A stretch of DNA of 64,000 nt from Endozoicomonas euniceicola (GTDB lineage: Bacteria > Pseudomonadota > Gammaproteobacteria > Pseudomonadales > Endozoicomonadaceae), in contig NZ_CP103300.1 of the NCBI RefSeq assembly GCF_025562755.1, positions 2,350,501-2,414,500 of the forward strand, written 5' to 3'. A program made the translations under genes and the position numbers. Below the pieces are notes generated by a model, which was not told the origin of the DNA, searched no databases, and was given only the letters and a program-made list of their open reading frames with translations. Shown here one piece after another: positions 8,795 to 17,254 of this stretch (positions are counted from its first letter, which is position 1; each line of letters opens with the position of its first letter).

Positions 8795-8937
8795 TGTCTT
8801 CTTGTGCCTCATTAAACAACCATGATTCCGTTTCGGGATAGAACGGCTTCACAGAAAACTATTACGTTAAAGCTGGCTGCGAATAAAAACATTAAAACTA
8901 TTCCCGGCCAGCCTCTTGTTCATTAGATAATCGTCGT

Positions 8938-9972
8938 TTATCGATAAAAGCGACGAACCTGAATCTGAAACCCGTTACGTAGTCTCAGGTACTGGGATTC
9001 TCCTGAGTTCAAACTTGCGTCCCGGGCCCAGTTATCGAGATCGTCACTACTGAAACCCAGCCAGATATCGCCGCAGGATTCCCGTACCCAGTCCTGATCG
9101 TGCTGACTCAGGTCACTGATCAGAAAACTGCCTCCGGGCTTTAGCAGGCCGGCTACCTGTTTGAAAATCCCTGAAGGACTGGGTATATGATGCAACACCA
9201 TATTGGCGACCACGCAGTCGAACTGATCTTCGAGATGTTGCAGTGTTTTCAGCTCTCCGTGGATAAACTCAATGTTTTTCAGAGCGTGTTTTGCAGCGAA
9301 ACGCTGGCTGCTGGCGAGCATCTCCCCAGAATTATCAACAGCATAGACCTGATTAAAGCGTTGGCTAAGGGTTTCCAGGAATTCCCCTTCTCCCGGGCCC
9401 AGCTCCAGGGCCAGAGCCCGCTCAGGCATGTCTGTGGTTTTCAGTAAATCGGCAACACAGCGGGCATAAAGCTCGTGGTCAGCAATCAGTTCCTGATGCT
9501 GTCGAAACGCTTCTACATGCCGGGCAAAAAACGCCATGGACTGTTCTGCGCGCTGCTCTCTGATCGCTTCAAGCCGGAGCTCCAGCTCAGCAGGCAGAAC
9601 CAGCCCGTCAACCGCTTTGAACAGGGAGCGAACGGCGTCACCAAAAGCTTCAACGGATGGTGGCAGTGACCTGCGGTAAAAAACGGTATTACCTTCCTTG
9701 CGTGTCGAAACAAGTCCGGCCTGGGAAAGTACTTTGAGGTGGTGGCTCATGGCTGGCTGGCGCATAGCAAACACATGACTGAGTTCCAGTACCCCGAAAG
9801 AATCTGTGCTGAGTACCCTGAGCACCTGCAGTCTGAGAGCGTCACCAACGGCTTTGCCGAAAATGGCAAGCTGATCGACCATTTCAGTATCTGACAAGCT
9901 ATGCTCCTCATACCACGAAAAAAGCCCGAATAAAGACCTGTGATTAATGCGGCCTTTTAGTTTCGCATCCAT
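8938..9972 (-). CDS. sahR: SahR-like ArsR-family regulator fused to a SAM-methyltransferase domain
   Basis: Two-domain protein of 344 aa. Residues about 35-100 are an ArsR winged helix (DALRLQVLRVL, FAMRQPAMSHHLKVLSQAGL, GNTVFYRR). Residues about 165-340 are a class I methyltransferase fold with the SAM motif ALELGPGEGEFLE (188-200) and VVANMVLHHIPSP. This architecture beside metK is that of SahR, described as an S-adenosylhomocysteine-responsive regulator of the methionine/SAM cycle in Proteobacteria. In Pseudomonas the same gene lies between metK and tkt. The start is the ATG at 9972. A longer frame to 10077 would overlap the divergent gene and swallow the operator. The methyltransferase domain probably senses ligand; that is family knowledge plus inference. 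Confidence 0.85.
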   Translation of the reverse strand: MDAKLKGRINHRSLFGLFSWYEEHSLSDTEMVDQLAIFGKAVGDALRLQVLRVLSTDSFGVLELSHVFAMRQPAMSHHLKVLSQAGLVSTRKEGNTVFYRRSLPPSVEAFGDAVRSLFKAVDGLVLPAELELRLEAIREQRAEQSMAFFARHVEAFRQHQELIADHELYARCVADLLKTTDMPERALALELGPGEGEFLETLSQRFNQVYAVDNSGEMLASSQRFAAKHALKNIEFIHGELKTLQHLEDQFDCVVANMVLHHIPSPSGIFKQVAGLLKPGGSFLISDLSQHDQDWVRESCGDIWLGFSSDDLDNWARDASLNSGESQYLRLRNGFQIQVRRFYR

Positions 9973-10006
9973 TACTTCATTGCGAATTTTAGCAAGCACT
10001 ATAAGG

Positions 10007-10028
10007 TATATCAAAACTTTTCGATATA
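10007..10028. promoter_or_regulatory. Candidate SahR operator, sahR/transporter intergenic region
   Basis: Dyad TATATC-N10-GATATA, extended as TATATCAAAAC/TTTTCGATATA and followed by GG. The identical arms and spacing occur 35 kb away in front of ahcY (44887-44908), also followed by AGGT. It lies 35 bp upstream of the sahR start and 48 bp upstream of the divergent transporter start, so it could control both. Binding by SahR is inferred. Confidence 0.65.
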
Positions 10029-10075
10029 GGTCTGATCGTATAAAACCCCTGCCACTCAACACAAGAGGTAAATCC

Positions 10076-11497
10076 ATGCTTCCGGGATGCCTGCAAAGAC
10101 ACTCTCTTTTTATCAGTCACGCTTTTATGATGTTTTTATGCGTTATCAACTTCGACATTCTCCGTAACCTGAAAGAATCTCTACTGATCACCCGCATGGG
10201 GGCAGAGATTATTCCATTCATCAAGTTGTGGGTCGTTACGCCATCAGCCTTTCTCTTTGTCTTCTGTTACAGCTTTCTGGCGAACCGGCTTTCCAGGCAG
10301 CACCTTTTTGTTTTTACCATTGTGCCATTTCTGGTCTGGATGCCTCTCTTTTCCCTGTATCTCTACCCTAACCTGACTGAACTCGCCCCCAGTTCCTTTT
10401 GTCAGACTCTATACTCCTATCTGCCCGATAGCCTGATTCTGATAGGCGGACTACTGGAACACTGGCCTTTAACCCTTCTGTTTGCCTGTGCCGAACTCTG
10501 GAGCACCGGGGTGATTTGCACACTGCTCTGGTCGACGGTAAACGACGCCAGTACGGTGGAATCATCGTCACGGGAATATCCACTGCTGACTATGGCTGGA
10601 AACAGTGCCTCACTGCTTTCAGGCCCAATGATCCTGTTGCTGGTTCGCCATCTGGCCATAAACGATGACGACGGTTGGCAAATCAGTCTGGTCTGGCTCT
10701 CTGTTGTTTTTGTTGTCTGCGGACTAATGATTATCTGGCTTTACTACCACAGCATAAAACTGGCAGCCCCCCTTTCTGCCACTGCCTCGCGGGGAAGCCA
10801 TGACAATACCGCCACCCGACTGCCTTTAAAAGACAGCTTTCTTTACCTGGTAAAGTGTCCTTACCTGAGAAATATCGCCCTGATTATGCTGGCCTATTGC
10901 ATTGCCATAAACACGGCTGAAGTTGCATGGAAGAGTCAGGTTTTGCGGGTGTATCCGACCGAAACTGAATATTCCATGCTAATGGGGCAGTTAACGTTTT
11001 ATAGCGGTCTGGGGTGTTTACTGATGGCGGGACTAACAGCCTGGCTTGTCCGTTACAGCTGGCGAATTGCAGCCCTGGGAACTCCGCTATTGATGGCGTT
11101 TACCGGCATTCCTTTCTTTCTTGCTGTCGTATTGTCAAACAGCAACTGGCTGCCAGAAGCACTTTCCACCCCTATGCTGCTGGCAGGTATCAGCATTGGA
11201 ACACTGTGTAATGTTGCCAGCAAGTCAGCAAAGTACACTTTGTTTGATGCCACCAAGGAGATGGCTTTTGTCCCACTGAATAATGAGCAAAAGCTGAAAG
11301 GCAAAGCATCCATTGAACTGATTGTCAGCCGTGCGGGAAAGTCATCCAGCGCCCTTGTGCAGCAACTTCTGATCGTTACCTTGGGATCATTGACCGCCTC
11401 AATGCACTGGCTTGCCAGTGTGTTTATGATCATCACCATTGTCTGGTTGCTATCAGTGAATGCGTTATCGAAACAGTATCGTCGCCATGGTTTCTGA
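10076..11497 (+). CDS. TLC-family (Npt-type) nucleotide transporter
   Basis: Polytopic inner-membrane protein of 473 aa with about 11-12 hydrophobic segments. Family marks of the ATP/ADP translocases of Chlamydia, Rickettsia and plastids are visible: FDILRNLKESLLITRMGAEIIPFIKLW near the N-terminus, CAELWSTGVICTLLWSTVND in the middle, and SAKYTLFDATKEMAFVPLNNE followed by KLKGKASIELIVSRAGKS near the C-terminus. Members exchange or import ATP, ADP, other NTPs or NAD; the substrate here cannot be told from sequence. The start is the ATG at 10076 with AAGAGGT upstream. It shares its promoter region, and a SahR-type dyad, with sahR. Such carriers are typical of bacteria that live inside eukaryotic cells. 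Confidence 0.85.
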   Translation: MLPGCLQRHSLFISHAFMMFLCVINFDILRNLKESLLITRMGAEIIPFIKLWVVTPSAFLFVFCYSFLANRLSRQHLFVFTIVPFLVWMPLFSLYLYPNLTELAPSSFCQTLYSYLPDSLILIGGLLEHWPLTLLFACAELWSTGVICTLLWSTVNDASTVESSSREYPLLTMAGNSASLLSGPMILLLVRHLAINDDDGWQISLVWLSVVFVVCGLMIIWLYYHSIKLAAPLSATASRGSHDNTATRLPLKDSFLYLVKCPYLRNIALIMLAYCIAINTAEVAWKSQVLRVYPTETEYSMLMGQLTFYSGLGCLLMAGLTAWLVRYSWRIAALGTPLLMAFTGIPFFLAVVLSNSNWLPEALSTPMLLAGISIGTLCNVASKSAKYTLFDATKEMAFVPLNNEQKLKGKASIELIVSRAGKSSSALVQQLLIVTLGSLTASMHWLASVFMIITIVWLLSVNALSKQYRRHGF

Positions 11498-11683
11498 AAC
11501 AAAGAGAGAGTCTGAGACAAAAGAGGTTTTATTAGACGAAAGTACTTATCTTAAGCTCTATCTGTACAGATTTTTGCGGTATACACACAATGAAACAGAC
11601 TGCTTTAACTGGTATAATTCTCGTTTTCCCTTGGAGTTGTGCCTGACGGGATAATCCCGGGGGAACATTGAAAGAAATACTCA

Positions 11684-11711
11684 TTGTGCATTCGATAGAG
11701 TGCTATACAAT
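11684..11711 (+). promoter_or_regulatory. Candidate promoter and long 5' leader of the cold-shock gene
   Basis: TTGTGC at 11684-11689 and TACAAT at 11706-11711 are separated by 16 bp, a plausible sigma-70 promoter. Transcription from here would give a leader of roughly 145 nt before the csp start, as is common for cspA-type genes, whose leaders respond to temperature. The rest of the gap 11498-11683 shows nothing recognisable. Confidence 0.4.
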
Positions 11712-11864
11712 GATTGGGTTAAAAGTGTGTTTAGTTCTTTATGTTTAATTCAGATGTACTGTGTGTCGTAGCGCATCCTGCTTTTCATAAACAATAACAA
11801 AACTTCTAGCTCAACCGCCTTGTAATGAGGCAAAAACAAATTTTTCAACTGTCAGGATATAAAT

Positions 11865-12074
11865 ATGTCTACTTCCACAGGTACTGTTAAGTGGTTTAAC
11901 GAAGAGAAAGGTTTTGGTTTCATCGCCCAGGAAAATGGCGGGCCAGACGTCTTCGCTCACTTCCGTCAGATCAAGGGTGAAGGTTTCAGAACCCTGAAAG
12001 AAGGTCAGCGCGTTGAGTTCACCGTAACTCAAGGCCAGAAAGGCCCTCAGGCTGAAGACATCGTTGTACTGTAA
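11865..12074 (+). CDS. Cold-shock protein, CspA family
   Basis: Single-stranded nucleic-acid-binding protein of 69 aa, acting as RNA chaperone in the cytoplasm. The OB fold shows TGTVKWFNEEKGFGFI (RNP1 KGFGFI) and DVFAHFRQI (RNP2-like, with Ala where VFVHF is usual). The end is EDIVVL. The length is standard. A candidate promoter and long leader precede it and a hairpin terminator follows, so it is probably monocistronic. Which paralogue it is (cspA, cspC, cspD) cannot be decided. Confidence 0.95.
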   Translation: MSTSTGTVKWFNEEKGFGFIAQENGGPDVFAHFRQIKGEGFRTLKEGQRVEFTVTQGQKGPQAEDIVVL

Positions 12075-12092
12075 TTACAGTTCACCCCCCCA

Positions 12093-12116
12093 GGGGCAGC
12101 TTGTTTAAGCTGCCCC
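12093..12116 (+). terminator. Hairpin after the cold-shock gene
   Basis: Perfect 10-bp stem GGGGCAGCTT/AAGCTGCCCC with loop GTTT, 19 bp beyond the csp stop. The tail TTCGTCGTTC is T-poor, so termination may be moderate. It could also serve the convergent gene at 12162. Confidence 0.7.
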
Positions 12117-12161
12117 TTCGTCGTTCATCCACCTGATCTACCTCCAAAATCTACGGTCCCG

Positions 12162-12884
12162 CTACCCAATACTGAAAAGCCTTGCAACCTCTTCAGCTCC
12201 TTCCTTGCCCTTATCATATTTAGGATTTACAGCAAGGCTGAGTTTGGCAGGCCCCAATGCGGCACGCGGAGGCCAGTTTTTTGCTGCCAGTTCCGGGCGA
12301 AGGAACTGAGTAGACCAGACACAGCCGATAATGTCCGTGTTAAAAATAGGGTGCGTATACAACACATCGCAGGATTGCAACTGATCCTGTTCCAAATATC
12401 GATAAGCTGCTGGCATATTCGGCTTATGCTCCATCATGCCGGAATAAGAAGTCGCATCGACGAGGTAAACATAGATACTGATCCCCAGGTTTTGAACCAG
12501 TAACCAACCCGCTGCTATTGCGCTCAGGCTTGTCACAACTCCTCCGTGCATACGATAACGAGACGTAGCTGACTGTCCCGCCTGCACCATTTGAAGTGGT
12601 GAAGGCTGAAAGCCCTCTTGAAAAGCCTTGAGAGGAAGTTTCGAATCAGCTTTGAAAACATAACCGGAATAATAGCTTTGTGCTCCATAATCCCCTCGGG
12701 ATTTTCTGGCAGGAGTAAAAGACACACCAGCTCCAGTGGTGAGCCCCTTGGTAAAGAGATCACAATTTTTCAAGGTCAAAAGGTTGCTTTGCTCAAAAGC
12801 CCTTAGAAACTCTGCTTCGGATAAGGGCGCCGACCGCCCTCTGCTTGACTTGTACATCAGCCACACCTCTTTACTGGCTTTCAA
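12162..12884 (-). CDS. Putative ADP-ribosyltransferase-fold protein (enterotoxin A / pierisin-like)
   Basis: 240-residue protein (an internal start at 12857, MYKSSRGRSAP, is also possible). Its motif order fits the cholera/pertussis/pierisin-type ADP-ribosyltransferases. Residues 77-94 (FKADSKLPLKAFQEGFQP) match the pattern R-x-D-x-R-x-P-x2-x-F-x2-GF-x-P, but with Lys at the catalytic Arg position. Residues 117-127 (VTSLSAIAAGW) resemble the STS block. Residues 138-144 (YVYLVDA) form the following strand. Residues 165-187 (EQD...TDIIG) resemble the ExE...IiG region. No signal peptide is seen. Such enzymes are usually toxins or effectors that modify host proteins or nucleic acids. The Arg-to-Lys change and imperfect ExE motif mean activity is uncertain. 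The flanking genes give no clue. Confidence 0.5.
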   Translation of the reverse strand: MKASKEVWLMYKSSRGRSAPLSEAEFLRAFEQSNLLTLKNCDLFTKGLTTGAGVSFTPARKSRGDYGAQSYYSGYVFKADSKLPLKAFQEGFQPSPLQMVQAGQSATSRYRMHGGVVTSLSAIAAGWLLVQNLGISIYVYLVDATSYSGMMEHKPNMPAAYRYLEQDQLQSCDVLYTHPIFNTDIIGCVWSTQFLRPELAAKNWPPRAALGPAKLSLAVNPKYDKGKEGAEEVARLFSIG

Positions 12885-12952
12885 GATCCTATCCTACGCA
12901 ATCTAAACTCTCTGAAACCAGCACTTTTTTGATTCAGACAGGCTGTAGCCTT

Positions 12953-14101
12953 ATGCGACTTAAACACTGCCATTGCGTTTACGACTTTCGCCGGCTGGCT
13001 AAAAAACGACTGCCCTCGCCTATCTTTCATTACATTGATGGTGCCGCTGACGATGAAAAAACCTATCGACAAAACACCCGGGCTTTCGACAACTGCGATC
13101 TTGTACCCAACGTACTCAGGGGCGTTGATGACGTTGATTTATCCACAACCGTCGTCGGCCAAAAGCTGGACATGCCATTGTTCCTCTCTCCGACAGCCCT
13201 GCAACGACTGTTCCATTATGATGGAGAGCTGGCTGTCGGCAGAGCGGCCGAACAGTTTGGCACCCTATTTGGCTTATCATCACTTGGTACCGTCAGCATT
13301 GAAGAAATCAGCAAGCGGGTTAAAACGCCAAAGCTGTTTCAGCTTTACGTCCATAAAGACAAAGGGCTGACCCGAAATATGATCGATCGCTGCAAGGCCG
13401 CCCATTTCGATGTCATGGCACTGACGGTTGACACCCCTGTTGGCGGTAACCGGGAAAGGGATCTGGTGACAGGTTTTACAACGCCCCCTAAACCTACCCT
13501 GAAAAGTCTCATCAGCTTTGCCCTTCACCCCGCCTGGGCTTTCAACTACTTTTTCCGGCAGACATTTGAACTCCCGCAGTTGCAGGCTTATCTAAAAGAA
13601 GGCACCAGCATTCCGATATCGGTGGCTGATTATTTTAATACCATGCTGGATCAGTCCATGAACTGGCATGATGCCGAAGCACTGGCAAAATACTGGGGAA
13701 AACCGTTTATCATCAAAGGCGTCATGTCGGTGGAAGATGCCCGTAAAGCCGTTGATATCGGAGCTGCGGGCATCATGGTTTCCAATCATGGTGGCCGTCA
13801 GCTGGACGGTTCACGCTCGCCTTTTGACCAGCTGGCAGAAATTGTCGATGCCGTAGGTGATGACATTGACGTCATCTGTGACGGCGGCATTCGCAGAGGC
13901 ACACATGTATTAAAAGCACTCTCCCTTGGTGCTAAAGCCTGTTCCGGAGGGCGTCTGTACCTTTATGCACTGGCAGCGGCCGGGCAAGCTGGCGTTGAGA
14001 AAGCACTGTCATGCCTGCACGCCGAACTGGTCAGGGATATGAAGCTGATGGGCTGCAAAAACATTCAGGAGCTTGGCAGAAATAACCTGAGATTTCGCTG
14101 A
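12953..14101 (+). CDS. FMN-dependent 2-hydroxyacid dehydrogenase (LldD/glycolate oxidase family)
   Basis: Flavoenzyme that oxidises L-lactate or another 2-hydroxyacid. It is 382 aa from MRLKHCHCVYDFRRLAKKRL; the frame is open further upstream but without homology. TIM-barrel marks are FHYIDGAADDEKTYRQN, LFLSPTALQRLFHYDGE, FQLYVHKDKG, ALTVDTPVGGNRERDL, FIIKGVMSVEDA, and the active-site/FMN block IMVSNHGGRQLDGSRSPFD, with the proton-abstracting His in SNHGGRQLDG, followed by VICDGGIRRGTHVLKAL. All catalytic residues appear present. The substrate is not resolvable among lactate, mandelate and glycolate dehydrogenases. It is monocistronic, between the ART-like gene and transketolase. Confidence 0.88.
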   Translation: MRLKHCHCVYDFRRLAKKRLPSPIFHYIDGAADDEKTYRQNTRAFDNCDLVPNVLRGVDDVDLSTTVVGQKLDMPLFLSPTALQRLFHYDGELAVGRAAEQFGTLFGLSSLGTVSIEEISKRVKTPKLFQLYVHKDKGLTRNMIDRCKAAHFDVMALTVDTPVGGNRERDLVTGFTTPPKPTLKSLISFALHPAWAFNYFFRQTFELPQLQAYLKEGTSIPISVADYFNTMLDQSMNWHDAEALAKYWGKPFIIKGVMSVEDARKAVDIGAAGIMVSNHGGRQLDGSRSPFDQLAEIVDAVGDDIDVICDGGIRRGTHVLKALSLGAKACSGGRLYLYALAAAGQAGVEKALSCLHAELVRDMKLMGCKNIQELGRNNLRFR

Positions 14102-14332
14102 ACCGTCTACTTTAGGGTCGTAGCAAGCAGGAATAAATAACCGCAGTGACAAGACCGGCGATCCCCCCGTGTACTTCACCAGCACTGGTTCTTTCTAGAT
14201 CACTGACTGGACATCCTCAATAAATCACTCATTGATCATTTTTGGTACTTTCTGCAATACCGTTTTACCCTGATAGCGATTAGAATACGCTCACACATTG
14301 CAATGACTTGATCATCAGGAGCCCTGATTTCT

Positions 14333-16330
14333 ATGTCCCCACGTCGTGAGCTAGCCAATGCCATCCGTGCCCTGAGCATGGATGCTGTCCAAAAAGCCAA
14401 ATCCGGACACCCTGGCGCCCCAATGGGCATGGCCGACATCGCCGAAGTGCTGTGGCGCGACTACATGAACCACAACCCGGTTAACCCGGAGTGGGCCGAC
14501 CGTGACCGTTTTGTCCTGTCTAATGGACACGGCTCCATGCTTCTGTACTCCCTGCTGCACCTTTCTGGCTACGATGTATCCATCGAAGACCTGAAAAACT
14601 TCCGCCAGCTGCATTCTAAAACCGCCGGTCACCCGGAATACGGTTATGCACCTGGTATCGAAACCACGACTGGCCCCCTGGGTCAGGGTATTGCCAACGC
14701 CGTTGGTTTTGCCGCTGCTGAAAAAGCACTGGCAGGTCAGTTCAACCGCGAAGGCCATGACATCGTAGACCACTACACCTACGTATTCATGGGTGATGGC
14801 TGCATGATGGAAGGCATCTCCCACGAATCCTGCTCCCTGGCTGGTACTCTGGGTCTGGGTAAGCTGATTGCCTTCTACGATGACAACGGCATTTCCATCG
14901 ACGGTGAAGTAGAAGGCTGGTTCACCGACGACACCGTTAAACGTTTTGAATCCTACAACTGGCACGTTGTTCCAAATGTTGACGGTCATGACCCGGAAGC
15001 CATCAAGGCTGCCATCGAAGCCGGTCGTGCGGAAACTGACAAGCCAACCCTGATCTGCTGCAAGACCGTTATCGGCTTCGGCTCTCCTAATAAGGAAGGC
15101 AAGGAAGAGTGCCACGGTGCGCCTCTGGGCGATGACGAGATCAAACTGACTCGCGAGCGCCTGGGCTGGAATCACGGTGCTTTCGAAGTACCTGCCAACG
15201 TTTACGAAGGCTGGGATGCGAAGAAAGCCGGCGCTGCTAAAGAAGCAGACTGGAACGGGAAATTCGAAGCTTACGCAGCGGCTCACCCGCAGCTGGCTGC
15301 TGAATTCAAGCGTCGTATGAGTGGCGAACTGCCAGCAGACTTCTCTGAAAAAGCCGACGCTTACATTCGTGAGTGCCAGGAAAAATCCGAGAAAGTGGCC
15401 AGCCGCAAAGCGTCCCAGAACACCCTGAATGCTTATGGCCCTCTGCTGCCAGAACTGCTGGGTGGCTCTGCTGACCTGGCCGGCTCCAACCTGACCCTGT
15501 GGAGCGGTTGCAAAGGCGTTGAGAAAGACGACGCTGCCGGTAACTACCTGTACTACGGCGTGCGTGAGTTTGGCATGAGCGCCATGATGAACGGTATCGC
15601 CCTGCACGGCGGTTTCGTACCTTACGGCGCCACCTTCCTGATCTTCATGGAGTACGCCCGTAACGCCGTTCGCATGGCTGCCCTGATGAAGCAGCGTTCC
15701 ATCTTCGTTTATACCCACGACTCCATCGGTCTGGGTGAAGACGGTCCGACCCACCAGCCCATCGAACAGCTGGCCAACCTGCGCTCCACGCCAAACATGA
15801 ACACCTGGCGTCCATGCGACACCGTTGAATCTGCCGTAGCGTGGAAGTACGCCATCGAGCGTAACGACGGCCCAAGCGCGTTGGTCTTCTCCCGTCAGGG
15901 TCTGCCTTGCATGGCTCGTGATGAAGAGAAAATCGCCAACATCACCCGTGGTGGTTACATTCTGAAAGATTGTGCGGGTACGCCAGAGCTGATCCTCATC
16001 GCCACCGGTTCTGAGATCGAACTGGCTATGAACGCCGAAGCCAGGCTGACCGAACAGGGTCGCAAGGTTCGCGTTGTATCCATGCCTTCTACTGAAGTGT
16101 TCGACGCTCAGGACGCTGAATACAAGCAGCAGGTTCTGCCTCTGGAAGTTCCGGCCCGTATTGCTATCGAAGCCGCTCACGCTGACTTCTGGTACAAGTA
16201 CGTGGGTCTGGACGGTCGCATTATCGGCATGACTTCTTTCGGTGAGTCTGCGCCAGCCGGTGACCTGTTCCCGTTCTTTGGGTTCACCGTTGAAAACATT
16301 GTGGCAGCGGCTGAAGACATGCTGGATTAA
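14333..16330 (+). CDS. tkt: Transketolase
   Basis: Thiamine-diphosphate enzyme of the non-oxidative pentose phosphate pathway, transferring two-carbon units between sugar phosphates. Full length at 665 aa. Marks: SGHPGAPMGMADIAEVLW, the ThDP motif GDGCMMEGISHESCSLAG, DDNGISIDGEVEGWFTDD, YYGVREFGMSAMMNGIALHGG, and THDSIGLGEDGPTHQPIEQ. Start ATG has AGGAG upstream. In Pseudomonas-type genomes tkt neighbours the ArsR-methyltransferase gene and metK; here about 4.3 kb of other genes separates it from sahR. A strong terminator follows. Codon choice is noticeably biased to preferred codons, as expected for a highly expressed gene. Confidence 0.97.
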   Translation: MSPRRELANAIRALSMDAVQKAKSGHPGAPMGMADIAEVLWRDYMNHNPVNPEWADRDRFVLSNGHGSMLLYSLLHLSGYDVSIEDLKNFRQLHSKTAGHPEYGYAPGIETTTGPLGQGIANAVGFAAAEKALAGQFNREGHDIVDHYTYVFMGDGCMMEGISHESCSLAGTLGLGKLIAFYDDNGISIDGEVEGWFTDDTVKRFESYNWHVVPNVDGHDPEAIKAAIEAGRAETDKPTLICCKTVIGFGSPNKEGKEECHGAPLGDDEIKLTRERLGWNHGAFEVPANVYEGWDAKKAGAAKEADWNGKFEAYAAAHPQLAAEFKRRMSGELPADFSEKADAYIRECQEKSEKVASRKASQNTLNAYGPLLPELLGGSADLAGSNLTLWSGCKGVEKDDAAGNYLYYGVREFGMSAMMNGIALHGGFVPYGATFLIFMEYARNAVRMAALMKQRSIFVYTHDSIGLGEDGPTHQPIEQLANLRSTPNMNTWRPCDTVESAVAWKYAIERNDGPSALVFSRQGLPCMARDEEKIANITRGGYILKDCAGTPELILIATGSEIELAMNAEARLTEQGRKVRVVSMPSTEVFDAQDAEYKQQVLPLEVPARIAIEAAHADFWYKYVGLDGRIIGMTSFGESAPAGDLFPFFGFTVENIVAAAEDMLD

Positions 16331-16352
16331 TTTCCACTGTATTCTGTCTTTT

Positions 16353-16385
16353 AAAAGGGCTTCTGAATTGAAGCCCTTTTTTTTT
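16353..16385 (+). terminator. Intrinsic terminator of tkt
   Basis: Stem AAAAGGGCTTC/GAAGCCCTTTT with a 6-nt loop TGAATT, running directly into a further T5 tract. It lies 22 bp past the tkt stop codon and is a textbook rho-independent terminator. Confidence 0.92.
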
Positions 16386-16551
16386 ATCGTGAAGTTTTCA
16401 TCCGCTTTTGGAGAGGCTTCCGTAAATCTGACGCACCTTCAGCTGCTAAAATTTAAAACTATTTTTTAGTCAACACAGATACACTCAAATAGCCAAAAGT
16501 GGCAAGTATCTCATGCTGATTTCGCTTAAAGAGAAGTAACAGGAGGTCATA

Positions 16552-16704
16552 GTGGAAAGTGTCTATTGCGAAGTGTGTGGCGAAGAAGCAGTCAGGGATA
16601 GCCGACCAACAGAATATACCTACAAGAAACACGCAATCACCCTCGACCAGCCAGGAACCTACTGCAATTTCTGTGGTGAATGCATTTTAGCAAAATCGTT
16701 GTAA
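16552..16704 (+). pseudogene. MqsA-type antitoxin, N-terminal zinc-finger fragment, cut by IS605
   Basis: GTG start with AGGAGG 5 bp upstream, encoding 50 residues. The zinc-binding YgiT/MqsA N-terminal domain is visible: CEVC near the start, EYTYKKHAITLDQPGTY, then CNFCGEC. The protein breaks off at the IS605 left end, which adds LAKSL and a stop codon. The DNA-binding HTH half of MqsA is missing and does not obviously continue beyond the element at 18468. No MqsR-like toxin gene is seen upstream. This is probably the remnant of a toxin-antitoxin locus. Confidence 0.7.
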
Positions 16705-16760
16705 ACCCTCGCCCAATGCGGGCGGGGATATAAGACGGGAAGGCGCAGAGCCTTCCGCCA

Positions 16761-17189
16761 TCAATCTGGTGTACTCTGGCTATTAACGTAGTCCTTCAGA
16801 GTCTCGATAGTTGCACCGCCAGCACTGCAAGCAAAGTAAGACCTTGACCACATTAAGCCTGCTTTGCTCTGAGCAGTAAGGTGGGTATTCAGCATTCGCA
16901 ACCGTCTTGATGATGTTGATTTGAGATTATTTACCATGACACTGATAGCCAGTTTTGGTGGGTAGGCCACCAACAGGTGTACGTGATCTTTTTCGCCATC
17001 CATTTCAAGTAACTGGCATTCCAGTTTTTCACATGCACTCTCGAACGACTCCCGTAACTGCTTGATCATATAGCCATCAAAAAGCTTTCGTCTGTACTTT
17101 GTCGTGAACACCAAATGAACAACCAGCTTGGTAACGCTATGTCGTTTGCGAAGATACCCTTTAAGCAAATCTTTATTGTGTGCGCTCAC
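16761..17189 (-). CDS. tnpA: IS605 TnpA (Y1 HUH transposase), copy 2, intact
   Basis: Single-strand DNA transposase of 142 aa from the GTG at 17189, chosen because AAGAGG lies upstream and the length fits the IS200/IS605 family. The frame is open further upstream. The HUH motif is HVH in KDHVHLLVAYPPK. The presumed nucleophilic tyrosine is in LKDYVNSQ near the C-terminus. It cuts and joins at the LE and RE hairpins. This intact copy could supply activity in trans to the other copies. It is divergent from tnpB. Confidence 0.9.
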   Translation of the reverse strand: MSAHNKDLLKGYLRKRHSVTKLVVHLVFTTKYRRKLFDGYMIKQLRESFESACEKLECQLLEMDGEKDHVHLLVAYPPKLAISVMVNNLKSTSSRRLRMLNTHLTAQSKAGLMWSRSYFACSAGGATIETLKDYVNSQSTPD

Positions 17190-17254
17190 TTGAAAACCTC
17201 TTTCAAATACCTGTAATATAAACTTTATATTGATGAGCACTGAAATAACGTTCC

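Noticed and set aside
7673..8815. Long plus-strand ORF (380 codons) opposite metK
   Set aside because: It is a shadow of the strongly biased metK coding sequence; the translation has no domain or composition of a real protein.
9973..10077. Upstream extension of the sahR frame to 10077
   Set aside because: It would cover the dyad and the divergent promoter and overlap the transporter start; the added residues have no ArsR-family match.
14351..16180. Long minus-strand ORF (609 codons) opposite tkt
   Set aside because: It is antisense to an unambiguous transketolase with strong codon bias, which leaves stop-free complementary frames.
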